DNA of 40,053 nt from JAADEM01 sp965371855 (GTDB taxonomy: Bacteria > Bacteroidota > Bacteroidia > Bacteroidales > Marinilabiliaceae), in NCBI GenBank assembly GCA_965371855.1, contig CBDUZZ010000040.1, positions 1-40,053 of the forward strand, written 5' to 3'. This document shows, in pieces, positions 7,751 through 15,581 of the stretch (the stretch's first letter is position 1; each line of letters starts with the position of its first letter). The position numbers and the translations under genes are program-made. The notes under the pieces were generated by a model that made no database searches, had not been told where the DNA came from, and worked only from the letters and a program-made list of their open reading frames with translations.

Positions 7751-8091
7751 TCGATTTTTCCTCGTGTGCTAAGGTTAAACAATTCCCCTGATTTTCCCTT
7801 TTTTGATTTTGTAGAGTTATTTTACGAAAATCTTTGCTAAAGGGTTTCAGAAGTATTCATTTATTTAGACTTTTTACATGAATAGTTGATTTTCTTAGTG
7901 TAAGACGTTGGATGACAGGATGAAGGAAGATGGTGTTAAGTCAATCCTGAAAAGTAGGATTGAGATTGCCTGTCTGTATATGGAAGGCTTCATCTTTGCA
8001 CCTTGTCATAGCAGTGACGCTGTTGCAAGGAAGAATAGCTTGTCCCGAAAATCGGGAAGGAAGCAGTCTCCTTCTAAAAGATATACTTGAC
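7751..8091. other. intergenic region without a gene
   Basis: A gap of 341 bp between the start of the cyclase-HD gene and the stop of miaA. An open frame of 60 codons at 7908-8090 is mostly repeat sequence shared with 26147-26235 and does not look like a protein. It holds the small hairpin CCCGAAAATCGGG (8044-8056). Confidence 0.6.
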
Positions 8092-8093
8092 TT
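7985..8093. repeat. dispersed intergenic repeat, copy 1
   Basis: Shares AGGCTTCATC at its left end, a palindromic centre resembling GCAATGACG-type repeats, and the right-hand block GTCTCC...AAAAGATATACTTGACTT with the copy at 26147-26235. It sits just downstream of miaA and reaches its stop codon. Confidence 0.55.
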
Positions 8094-9027
8094 AATACTG
8101 GTTTTGTTTTAGGAGTTTAATGGTTTTTTCAACTTTTAATTCATCAGACTCAAATGCATCCATCCAGTGAATTTTAATTCCCTTCCGCTCCATGCTTCTA
8201 AACCATGTCATTTGGCGTTTGGCAAATCTGTGAATAGCGCTGTTTAGTTTTTTAAACATATCGTCATAGGTTAACTGACCTATAAGGTGAAGAGTTACAT
8301 ATTTGTATTCCAATCCGTAATAAATTATGTCTTCAGGAGGTATTCCTTTATCTAGCAAACTCTGTACTTCTTCGATCATACCTTCTTTCAATCGTTTTTC
8401 TAACCTTTGAGTTATTTTACTTCTTCTTGATTGACGATCAATATTTATTCCTATGATTAACGGGTTAATATCAGGTAGTTTAAGATCAGTATCCGGATGG
8501 TCTTTGTAAAATGTTTCTATTTCGATTGCTCTGATTGCTCTGGGTACAGTGTCTGAATCTGTTGTGTTGTGAAGTTTTTTAAATGTACCAAGTAATCCGG
8601 TAAGATCTTCCAATGATTGGTTTGCGAGGTTTTCTCTTAGTTGAGGGTTGACAGGAACATGGATAAGTTTGTATTTTTTCAGAACAGCTTCAATATAGAG
8701 ACCGGTTCCGCCGCACATTATTGGGAAATGACCTGAATGACTAACATTCTCAAAGCTTTTGAAAAAATCATTTTGATACTCAAAAAGGTTGTATTTATAG
8801 CCTGGTTCAAGAATGTCGATTAAATGATATTTTATTCTTTTTCCATTAACCGTGTAGTCTTCGTAGTCTTTTCCGGTACCGATAGTCATATCTTTATATA
8901 CCTGACGAGAGTCGGCACTGATGATTTCACCATTAAGTTCAAAAGCCAGTTGGGCAGCAAATTTGGTTTTACCGCTTGCTGTTGGTCCTAAAATGACTAT
9001 TAGATTATATGTTGTGGATTGTATCAT
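8092..9027 (-). CDS. miaA: tRNA dimethylallyltransferase
   Basis: About 311 residues. MiaA transfers the dimethylallyl group to N6 of A37 in tRNAs reading UNN codons. The P-loop GPTASGKT lies at residues 14-21, followed by the family motifs SADSRQVYKDMTIGTGK, CGGTGLYIEAV and the C-terminal KRQMTWFR. I chose the Met at 9027 (MIQSTTYNLIVILG) because the family begins a few residues before the P-loop; the frame can extend nine codons to 9054. It diverges from smpB over about 125 bp. Confidence 0.95.
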   Translation of the reverse strand: MIQSTTYNLIVILGPTASGKTKFAAQLAFELNGEIISADSRQVYKDMTIGTGKDYEDYTVNGKRIKYHLIDILEPGYKYNLFEYQNDFFKSFENVSHSGHFPIMCGGTGLYIEAVLKKYKLIHVPVNPQLRENLANQSLEDLTGLLGTFKKLHNTTDSDTVPRAIRAIEIETFYKDHPDTDLKLPDINPLIIGINIDRQSRRSKITQRLEKRLKEGMIEEVQSLLDKGIPPEDIIYYGLEYKYVTLHLIGQLTYDDMFKKLNSAIHRFAKRQMTWFRSMERKGIKIHWMDAFESDELKVEKTIKLLKQNQY

Positions 9028-9105
9028 CTTATTATGCCGATTTATAAAATACAAAACTAATGGAATTTTGTTGTCTTTGTTAACATCTGCTGCTCTACTT
9101 TTTAT

Positions 9106-9113
9106 TAACTTTG
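9106..9113 (+). promoter_or_regulatory. putative -7 box of the smpB promoter
   Basis: TAACTTTG matches the Bacteroidota -7 consensus TAnnTTTG and lies 40 bp before the smpB start. A TTTG is present upstream at 9076-9079, but with wider spacing than usual, so only the -7 element is convincing. Confidence 0.4.
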
Positions 9114-9153
9114 CCCATATTTAATTACTATAAAATAACACGACTGTAAAACC

Positions 9154-9612
9154 ATGATACCAGCGTCAAGACTAAACATACGTAATAAACGGGCTACTTT
9201 TGATTATGATATCCTTGAAAAGTTTGTTGCCGGGATTAAGTTAGCAGGTACTGAAATAAAATCTATACGACTTGGCAAAGCCAGTTTGGTTGATTCGTAT
9301 TGTTATTTTGTAAAGGGGGAGTTGTGGATAAAAGGTATGCACATTGCAGAATATTTTTATGGTACATACAATAATCATCAACCGGTAAGAGAGAGAAAAT
9401 TGTTACTAACGAAAAAGGAGTTGCAAAAGATTGAACGGAAAACAAAAGAATCCGGCCTGACAATAATTCCATTAAAGATGTTTATAACAGACAGGGGCTG
9501 GGCAAAGGTTGAATTTGCTTTGGCAAAAGGGAAAAAACGTCACGATAAACGAGAGACTTTAAAACTAAAGGATGCAAATCGTGAAATGGATCGAATACGA
9601 AAAAACTTTTAA
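9154..9612 (+). CDS. smpB: SsrA (tmRNA)-binding protein
   Basis: A 152-residue SmpB, which brings tmRNA to stalled ribosomes for trans-translation. The sequence follows the family throughout: NKRATFDYDILEKFVAGIKLAGTEIKSI, then KGMHIAEY, the RERKLLL block, PLKMFITDRGWAKVEFALAKGKKRHDKRE, and the basic C-terminal tail (REMDRIRKNF) expected to fold in the mRNA channel. It stands alone ahead of the sigma factor. The tmRNA gene is not in this window. Confidence 0.96.
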   Translation: MIPASRLNIRNKRATFDYDILEKFVAGIKLAGTEIKSIRLGKASLVDSYCYFVKGELWIKGMHIAEYFYGTYNNHQPVRERKLLLTKKELQKIERKTKESGLTIIPLKMFITDRGWAKVEFALAKGKKRHDKRETLKLKDANREMDRIRKNF

Positions 9613-9726
9613 TTTTTTTTACTATTTCAAGCAACCTTTGCATAATTATTGCATCTATCTTTCGATAAATCATATTTGCATCTATACTTTAAACAGGGTT
9701 AGTTGTATATATCATTATCATTATTT

Positions 9727-10281
9727 GTGAATAATATTGAAAAAATAATCAAGGGATGCCAAAAAGGGAAACCGGCATCACAAAGAGTTCTGTATGACTT
9801 GTTCGCTTCTAAAATGTATGGAGTTTGCTTGCAGTATTGTAAGGATCATACTGAGGCCGAAGATTGTTTGCAGGAAGGTTTTATAAAGGTATTTACAAAG
9901 ATTAAGAAGTATCGATTTGAAGGTTCTTTTGAGGGATGGGTAAGACGTATAATGGTAAATACAACAATTGAATTGTTTAGAAAAAAGAGATTTACAATCA
10001 CTGTTGATGATGTTATGTTGGTTAAACTCGAAGATGAAACGTTTGAGCAGGATGTAAGCAATCTTAATGAAAACGAGATACTTGATATTATCAGGGAATT
10101 GGCACCAAGATATCGTATGGTTTTTAACTTGTTTGCTTTAGACGGATTATCACATAAGGAAATTGCTGATGCTTTGGAAATTTCGGTAGGAACATCAAAA
10201 TCTGATTTATCACGTGCCCGAAAGTGGTTAAAAAAACGGTTGACAGAGAGAATGGATGAAAAAGAGAGTGCTGTATGTTGA
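9727..10281 (+). CDS. ECF-family RNA polymerase sigma factor
   Basis: About 184 residues from the chosen GTG (VNNIEKIIKGCQKG); an in-frame TTG at 9703 would add eight residues and no ATG is available near the 5' end. Region 2 contains AEDCLQEGFIKVFTKIKKYRFEGSFEGWVRRI. Region 4 is a helix-turn-helix, GLSHKEIADALEISVGTSKSDLSRARKWLKK. It overlaps the next gene by 7 bp (ATG at 10275, stop 10279-10281), so the two are translationally coupled and the partner probably controls it. Confidence 0.92.
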   Translation: MNNIEKIIKGCQKGKPASQRVLYDLFASKMYGVCLQYCKDHTEAEDCLQEGFIKVFTKIKKYRFEGSFEGWVRRIMVNTTIELFRKKRFTITVDDVMLVKLEDETFEQDVSNLNENEILDIIRELAPRYRMVFNLFALDGLSHKEIADALEISVGTSKSDLSRARKWLKKRLTERMDEKESAVC

Positions 10282-11726
10282 AAAATAGTATTGATAAAAT
10301 AGTTAAAGACAAGCTTAAGGGGATTGAGATAAAGCCTCCTGTATATGTTTGGTCTGCTATAAATCAACGTATGCTGGAAGGTAAGAGGAGAAAAAGGATA
10401 CTGATGTATTGGCAAAGTGCTGCTGCAGTTGCATTTCTTATTCTTTCATTAGGTGTTATCTATTTTATCTCTGATAAAAATATAGAAAGCAATCAAATTG
10501 TAATTGTTAGTAATAATGAGAAAAATCCGGATGAAGATGTTAAAGAGAAGTATTTAAAAGGGGGAGGAGAACAAAGTGATATTCAATTAACAGTTGTTTC
10601 TGATGTAGATAATGAAGCAGTAGAGAATCTTTCTGTTGAAAATGTTAATACAACTTCAAAAATAGATATCCCTGATGAAAATGAGAGAGGTAATTTACAA
10701 ACTAATGAAACTGGTATAAAGTCAAACATCCTACTTAATGATGAACCCACAAAATATATTCATCTTAGTAAATTGAAATATTTTCCGGTGTTAGATAGTC
10801 ATGAACAAACACTTGATACAGAATTAATTGTTCCTGTAAGGAAAAAACACTCGGTTGTAACTCTGTATGCTTATAATACCGAATTGCCAGTTTATAAAAA
10901 AACAAAAATCAAAAAATATAAGTTTATCTTGGGAGGAAGTGTATCTCCGACTTATAATTACAGGAATCTGGGAGAAGTACAGAGTTCTTCTGTCGTTTAC
11001 TCTTCGGATCAAAATCCTGCTAATGAAGAAGGTATTGTTTCGGTTTCGGGAGGTGTTAATTTAAGGATGGAAGGGAAAAGCCGCTGGAGCTTTGAAACAG
11101 GAATTCTCTACTCTCAGGTTGGTCAGGAGGTTTCACAAACCACAACTTATCCTTCTGTTATTGGTACTGCAAATATTGGAGAAACAAATTTTGCCGGATT
11201 AAAAAATGCTCCTGTACAAAGAGTTAGCGGTTTGAGTAACTCGTTGGGTGAGATTCGTTTTAAGAGTAACACTCCAATGAGTATAGAGCAGAATTTTGAG
11301 AAAAGTGGTGTGTATCTGGCAGCTTCTGAAAGTACCTATGACAATCAATCTGAAGCAACTACATTAAGACAACTGTTGGATTATATAGAAGTTCCTTTAA
11401 TAGTAAGATATTCTGTGTTTAAAAGTAAACCGGCTATTACTTTAGCCGGAGGTTTAAGTACGAATTTTCTGATTGGTAATACAGCCTATTTGATTGAAAA
11501 TGGCCAACAGGAAAATATCGGACAGACAGAAGGTATTAACAGTATTGCGTACAGTAGTACAATAAGTATTGGTGTGGAATTTCCTTTTGGTAAATCATTT
11601 CGTTTCTCATTGGAACCACGGTTTAAATATTTCTTATCACCTGTTAATAATAAGGGATTTAATGATTTTCGCCCGTATTCAATAGGCGTTTTTGGTGGTT
11701 TGAGTTTTGTTTTTAACAATCATTGA
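10275..11726 (+). CDS. membrane-anchored putative sigma regulator with barrel-like C-terminal domain
   Basis: A 483-residue protein. Residues 1-50 form a short charged cytoplasmic part (KDKLKGIEIKPPVYVWSAINQRMLEGKRRKR) resembling the N-terminal region of Bacteroidota anti-sigma proteins, followed by one membrane helix (AAAVAFLILSLGVIYFI, about 53-70). A low-complexity, Asn/Glu-rich linker follows (about 75-210). The C-terminus (about 215-483) looks like an outer-membrane barrel: FILGGSVSPTYNYRNLG, WSFETGILYSQVGQ, FRFSLEPRFKYFLSPV and a terminal Phe-rich strand GVFGGLSFVF. The overlap with the sigma gene suggests an anti-sigma or sensor role. Convergent with the ABC gene; the two stops overlap by 7 bp. 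Confidence 0.7.
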   Translation: MLKNSIDKIVKDKLKGIEIKPPVYVWSAINQRMLEGKRRKRILMYWQSAAAVAFLILSLGVIYFISDKNIESNQIVIVSNNEKNPDEDVKEKYLKGGGEQSDIQLTVVSDVDNEAVENLSVENVNTTSKIDIPDENERGNLQTNETGIKSNILLNDEPTKYIHLSKLKYFPVLDSHEQTLDTELIVPVRKKHSVVTLYAYNTELPVYKKTKIKKYKFILGGSVSPTYNYRNLGEVQSSSVVYSSDQNPANEEGIVSVSGGVNLRMEGKSRWSFETGILYSQVGQEVSQTTTYPSVIGTANIGETNFAGLKNAPVQRVSGLSNSLGEIRFKSNTPMSIEQNFEKSGVYLAASESTYDNQSEATTLRQLLDYIEVPLIVRYSVFKSKPAITLAGGLSTNFLIGNTAYLIENGQQENIGQTEGINSIAYSSTISIGVEFPFGKSFRFSLEPRFKYFLSPVNNKGFNDFRPYSIGVFGGLSFVFNNH

Positions 11727-13498
11727 TGCAGGGAGTCAATCATCTTTTTGTATATTCCGTTCCTGCTAAGTAATTCCTGATGACTTCCCATTTCGGAAAC
11801 AGTGTTACCATCGATTACAATTATGCGGTCTGCAAATTTTATGGTTGTCAGTCGATGACTGATAATGATTGCGGTGCGGTTATTAGTTATATCTCTGAAA
11901 TGATTTATCAGGTTTGCTTCTGTAAAGGCATCCAGCGAGCTGGTAGGTTCATCAAGAATTATTAATTGTGCTTTGTTATAAAATGAACGTGCTAAGGCTG
12001 TACGTTGCCATTCTCCGCGACTTAACTGTTCACTGTCTTTAAAAAGTGTACCCAGAGTATTGTTGTAACCATTTGGCAGATTCATGAAAATCTCATGTAT
12101 TCCGGCATCTTTTGCTGCATTGTGAATGGATTTATCATCCGGTTTATGTTTTATATTTCCATACCAGATATTTTTTTTTGCAGTTACATTGTAAAGCATA
12201 AAATCCTGAAAAATTACACTGACAGCATCTGCCAGCTCCTCTTTTTTAATCTGTGTCCAATCGGTATTGTCAACAGTAATTGTTCCTGATGTAGGTTTGT
12301 ACAGTCCGGCTAACAATTTCACAAGTGTTGTTTTTCCGGCACCATTGGATCCTACAATGGCAACTGTCTCTCCTTCTTTAATCGTGAAATTCAGGTTTTT
12401 AAGCACCCATCTCTTTGTATTAGGATATTTAAATGAAACATTGTTAAATAATATTCCCTGTTTTATCGGATCCGGAAAATGAAGTTTAGTTGTAGAGTCT
12501 TTTTTAACTTCAATTTGTAAAAATTCAAAAAAGTTTTTCAGGAATAGATTATCCTCATAAAGTGAAGCAATACGCATTAACCATTCTTGTAATACAGTAT
12601 AGCCACGGTGTAAGGCCAGAAAATACATTGCCATATCTCCGGTGGTAATCCTTTTCGTAATGGTACTGAAAATTATATATCCAAAAACCATTAAAAGAAA
12701 AATCGTAGCTAATATTTGAACTGCTGTTTCCCATAGAGTTCTGGATTTTAACAGACTGTATTGCTTACTCCTTAAATTATGACGTAATGATTCATACTCT
12801 TTTTTGAAAAGTTGGCCAAGATTAAAAATGCGAAGTTCTTTTGCAAAATCTTTTGATGTGAGCAGCCTATTGTAATAATGGACTTTTCGCTCATCTTCAG
12901 TCTGGTCTTTTCGTAAATTGTAAAACAGTTTAGAGTAGTAAAGCTTAAAAATAATTATGGGAATGCTGACCAACATAAGATAAGGTAACAATCCCCAATG
13001 CAGTGTTATTAAGATGCCAACGATTAATCCCAGTGTGATGGAATTCTGAAACAATCCGAGAATACCGTAAAAAACCCTTGCAGGCCTGTATGAAGACTCT
13101 TCGATAGCACGGTAGAAAAGATTTTGATACGCAGGGTCTTCAAAATATCCATAGGGTATATTTGTTGTTTTTTTATGTATAAGGTTTTGAACGTAGTCAT
13201 TTACAAGATAAGACTGTTTTTCTCGTACCAATGAATTAATGGAGCCTGCCAAAGCATTTAAAAGGAAGAATACACCTGCCAGAATGAAGGTGCCAATTAA
13301 TTTCTCATCTGTTAGTAATGGCTTGCCTGTTGAAGCAATCAGGTTGACATTATCTATAACTAATTTAACAATGTATATAAGTACCAGAGGTAATATCCCC
13401 TTTATTATACTCAGAATAATATTTATGGTACTCCACAAAGGAGAACTTCTCCAAATGATATTAAGGGCTCCCTTTATATTTTTTATATTGAAATTCAT
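11720..13498 (-). CDS. ABC exporter, fused permease and ATPase
   Basis: A 592-residue half-transporter. Residues about 1-330 hold the membrane domain (ILPLVLIYIVKLVIDNVN, FILAGVFFLLNALAG, ITLGLIVGILITLHWGLLPYLMLV and others). The ATPase has Walker A GSNGAGKTT, Q-loop IFQDF, signature LSRGE (in place of LSGGQ), Walker B LIILDEPTSSLD and H-loop SHRL. No C39 peptidase domain is present. It is the last gene of the peptide operon, 75 bp after the S26-type peptidase gene, and is the likely exporter of the processed peptide. A separate drug or lipid export role cannot be excluded. Confidence 0.88.
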   Translation of the reverse strand: MNFNIKNIKGALNIIWRSSPLWSTINIILSIIKGILPLVLIYIVKLVIDNVNLIASTGKPLLTDEKLIGTFILAGVFFLLNALAGSINSLVREKQSYLVNDYVQNLIHKKTTNIPYGYFEDPAYQNLFYRAIEESSYRPARVFYGILGLFQNSITLGLIVGILITLHWGLLPYLMLVSIPIIIFKLYYSKLFYNLRKDQTEDERKVHYYNRLLTSKDFAKELRIFNLGQLFKKEYESLRHNLRSKQYSLLKSRTLWETAVQILATIFLLMVFGYIIFSTITKRITTGDMAMYFLALHRGYTVLQEWLMRIASLYEDNLFLKNFFEFLQIEVKKDSTTKLHFPDPIKQGILFNNVSFKYPNTKRWVLKNLNFTIKEGETVAIVGSNGAGKTTLVKLLAGLYKPTSGTITVDNTDWTQIKKEELADAVSVIFQDFMLYNVTAKKNIWYGNIKHKPDDKSIHNAAKDAGIHEIFMNLPNGYNNTLGTLFKDSEQLSRGEWQRTALARSFYNKAQLIILDEPTSSLDAFTEANLINHFRDITNNRTAIIISHRLTTIKFADRIIVIDGNTVSEMGSHQELLSRNGIYKKMIDSLHQ

Positions 13499-13573
13499 CC
13501 TTGATTTTAAATATTTATTCCTAAATATAAATACAATAAAATAATATAGCCGTTTTTAGCAGATAAATTAGTG

Positions 13574-14038
13574 TTACTGTTTATTTTTATAGAACCATTT
13601 ATACCAAATTAAACTTGCGTAATGAAATACTATTCCCGTAATATTTGTTGTCATTGATAGTAAATATCCGATTATCCTGTCATTCGTTGAGGTTAGGGGT
13701 TTTATTATGGTGTTTCGAGTACGTGCAATTACAACACCCAATAAGTTTTCCGGTAATACTGGTGAGTCGTAATGAATCAGTCCGTCACCTTTGCAGATGA
13801 TCAGTTTGTTAACGGTTTTAATATATCTGTGACTGATGATTTTGTGGTTTAGCTCATACACTATTATCTGTCCGAGCTTTAACGATTGTGGAGAAACAGG
13901 TTTTACTCTTAAAATATCCGCAGGAAGTAAAAAAGGAAACATACTTAGTCCGTTTGCTGCAACATCGGTTGTTTTCCCCGATTTCAAAAGCTTTATCAGT
14001 ATCTGCCGTCCTTTTATGTTGCTATCTTCCAAATTCAC
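13574..14038 (-). CDS. S24/S26-type signal-peptidase-like protease (Ser/His dyad)
   Basis: A 154-residue protein with the signal peptidase fold. The nucleophile lies in NGLSMFPFL (Ser32). The second catalytic residue appears to be His70 in IISHRYIK, as in SipW/ER-type S26B peptidases, rather than Lys. The downstream family box is CKGDGLIHYDSPVLPENLLGVVIA. The C-terminus may be membrane-associated (IIGYLLSMTTNITGIVFHYASLIWYKWFY). It overlaps the kinase gene by 17 bp. In this operon it probably removes the leader of the 69-residue peptide or processes it during export. Confidence 0.8.
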   Translation of the reverse strand: MNLEDSNIKGRQILIKLLKSGKTTDVAANGLSMFPFLLPADILRVKPVSPQSLKLGQIIVYELNHKIISHRYIKTVNKLIICKGDGLIHYDSPVLPENLLGVVIARTRNTIIKPLTSTNDRIIGYLLSMTTNITGIVFHYASLIWYKWFYKNKQ

Positions 14039-14933
14039 GTCTAATAATATCTGTAATTTCTGTTGTTGGTTTAAAACCCAACTCGAAGACAGGGCATTTT
14101 TTTGTAATATTGGTTATTGATTTTAAATGTTTTTGCACCATCTCTTTGTTATATAAAAACTGAATGCAGTTTGACATTAAACCTGTTATACCCGATATTC
14201 CCGGTAATGGTTTTATGTAATTTGTTGGAGATTGTTTTAATAAAAAGATTCCCGAGACTTTACTCTCTTTGTAAATGTCTTGATAATACGGCATAGGTGT
14301 ATTAGTCATAATTATCCTATCATCCTGAGGAATTAAAACAAGGCGATCATCATTTATTATTTTAGCTCCCATTTGTTGCCATAAACCGGCCATAGTTGAT
14401 TTCCCTGTACCCGAGACAGCAGAAAAAACATACCCGTTGTGCCCATCGTTTACTCCTGAAGCATGAAGTAATAAACCATGATTAAAGTGAGTAACGTAAT
14501 TTAACAGCAAAGGACCGAAGGGTTGAAAAAATGGTTCCAGATTTAGGGAATGAGTATTACCCTTTAGTTTTAGAGATACTGAAATATTTTTTTCATTCAG
14601 GTTGAAATCTGCTTTAACAAGACTTATTGATGACTCGTCATTTATTTTTATTACTAATGAAAAGTATCCTTTGTACTCATATACATTCCATTCGTAAGGG
14701 ATTAAATTGTCGTCAAACGATTTGCCGGTAAATGCCGGCCTGCCAACTGGAATTTCTATCTCTTGATCAACAGAATAAGATACTACATAATCGGCACTGT
14801 TTTTATTCGGGAGTTTATGCAGAAATCTATACGACCCACATGAATGGTCTAATTTTATTAAATCGCTTTTGAGTAAAACTTTTAAATAAAGTCCACCTGT
14901 TTTATAAATATATGAACGTTCAGGATTGTTCAT
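14022..14933 (-). CDS. HprK-like serine kinase of a peptide-modification cluster
   Basis: A 303-residue protein with an HPr kinase/PEPCK-like C-terminal half: GLLLHASGV (His157), P-loop SAVSGTGKST (172-180) and IINDDRLVL (Asp195/Asp196). The N-terminal half (1-140) is a beta-rich domain with no close known match that I recognise. Such kinases in paeninodin-type lasso clusters phosphorylate a Ser of the precursor peptide; the adjacent 69-residue peptide is rich in Ser and Thr. It starts 8 bp after that peptide's stop. The ptsH/HPr context of true HprK is absent, so a role in peptide modification is more likely. Confidence 0.78.
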   Translation of the reverse strand: MNNPERSYIYKTGGLYLKVLLKSDLIKLDHSCGSYRFLHKLPNKNSADYVVSYSVDQEIEIPVGRPAFTGKSFDDNLIPYEWNVYEYKGYFSLVIKINDESSISLVKADFNLNEKNISVSLKLKGNTHSLNLEPFFQPFGPLLLNYVTHFNHGLLLHASGVNDGHNGYVFSAVSGTGKSTMAGLWQQMGAKIINDDRLVLIPQDDRIIMTNTPMPYYQDIYKESKVSGIFLLKQSPTNYIKPLPGISGITGLMSNCIQFLYNKEMVQKHLKSITNITKKCPVFELGFKPTTEITDIIRREFGR

Positions 14934-14941
14934 GCGTTTAT

Positions 14942-15151
14942 TTACATATCTCCATAATCAGGGGTATTCCCACCAAAAGGAGAACTGGTTGTAGAAGGTG
15001 GAGCACTTGAAGGGGGAAACGCAGGCCTTTCTGGCTCAACCTGAACACTTCCTCCGGGTGGATTTGATGGTGCAAGTAAAACAATATTATTATCCAATTT
15101 TACTGAATTTACTTTTGGTGCAAAATAATATTTTTTGGATTTTATATTCAT
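14942..15151 (-). CDS. candidate precursor peptide, Pro/Ser-rich
   Basis: A 69-residue peptide set between the PqqD-like and kinase genes, with 3 bp and 8 bp gaps. The N-terminal half (KKYYFAPKVNSVKLDNNIVL) looks like the leader of short Bacteroidota peptides of the type Y-x-x-P-x-V-x-x-V-x-L. It is followed by LLAPSNPPGG and a flexible C-terminal part made largely of Pro, Ser, Thr and Gly (RPAFPPSSAP, STTSSPFGG), ending DYGDM. It has no Cys and no signal peptide. Precursor status is inferred from size, composition and neighbours. A possible cleavage point is after PPGG, but this is unproven. Confidence 0.7.
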   Translation of the reverse strand: MNIKSKKYYFAPKVNSVKLDNNIVLLAPSNPPGGSVQVEPERPAFPPSSAPPSTTSSPFGGNTPDYGDM

Positions 15152-15154
15152 TAA

Positions 15155-15454
15155 CTATGATTCCGGTAAATTTGGTTCAAAAATAATTTTTTTTTCCAAC
15201 GCATGAACAAGAAAATTGTTTAAATCATTAACAGCTTCTGTTTTGTCAACTTCATAAGCCTTTAATATCTCTTCAACTAAATCAGAAAAAGACTTCGGTT
15301 TCTCTAACAAATGGTATATAAAAGTACCAAGTTCATTAAGTGTTATCACTTCATTCATCTGAGCAACACTATTCACTAAAGGAACTAATATTGTTTCCCC
15401 TCCAATGTTCTGTTCTACAAAACCATCCTGCTGTTTAAAACTCCTTTCTTTCAC
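15155..15454 (-). CDS. PqqD-like peptide chaperone (RiPP recognition element)
   Basis: About 99 residues from a GTG start (VKERSFKQQDGFVEQ). The fold follows PqqD: two N-terminal strands (GFVEQNIGGETILVPL), then ITLNELGTFIYHLLEKPKSFSDLVEEILKAYEVDKTEAVNDLNNFLVHALEKKIIF. The conserved LNELGTFI and the D-L-x-x-F-L pattern are clear. PqqD proteins bind leader peptides and present them to modifying enzymes. The frame extends upstream to a TTG at 15493, but that stretch is Phe-rich and covers a promoter-like box, so GTG at 15454 fits better. First gene of the operon. Confidence 0.82.
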   Translation of the reverse strand: MKERSFKQQDGFVEQNIGGETILVPLVNSVAQMNEVITLNELGTFIYHLLEKPKSFSDLVEEILKAYEVDKTEAVNDLNNFLVHALEKKIIFEPNLPES

Positions 15455-15473
15455 AAATAAAAGAATAATTTGC

Positions 15474-15481
15474 CAAAAATA
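15474..15481 (-). promoter_or_regulatory. putative -7 box of the peptide operon
   Basis: On the minus strand TATTTTTG matches TAnnTTTG. Transcription would start near 15467, about 13 nt before the GTG start of the PqqD-like gene, consistent with that start choice. No clear -33 TTG at the right spacing. Confidence 0.35.
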
Positions 15482-15581
15482 TAAAAAAAACAACTCTAAG
15501 ACCTTAATTTATGGGTAATGTGTCTGTTTTTTTGATAAAACAGCCATTTCTTTAAATTAAACAGTCACTTTTTTATGTGAT

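Noticed and set aside
7908..8090. Open frame of 60 codons as a gene
   Set aside because: More than half is repeat sequence shared with 26147-26235, and the composition is not protein-like.
11720..15454. Lasso peptide cluster of the paeninodin type
   Set aside because: The kinase and PqqD-like gene fit, but no asparagine-synthetase-like cyclase or transglutaminase-like protease is present, and the peptide lacks a clear ring-forming Gly/acid spacing.
15455..15493. Upstream TTG start of the PqqD-like gene
   Set aside because: The added residues are Phe/Leu-rich, absent from the family, and overlap a TAnnTTTG box.
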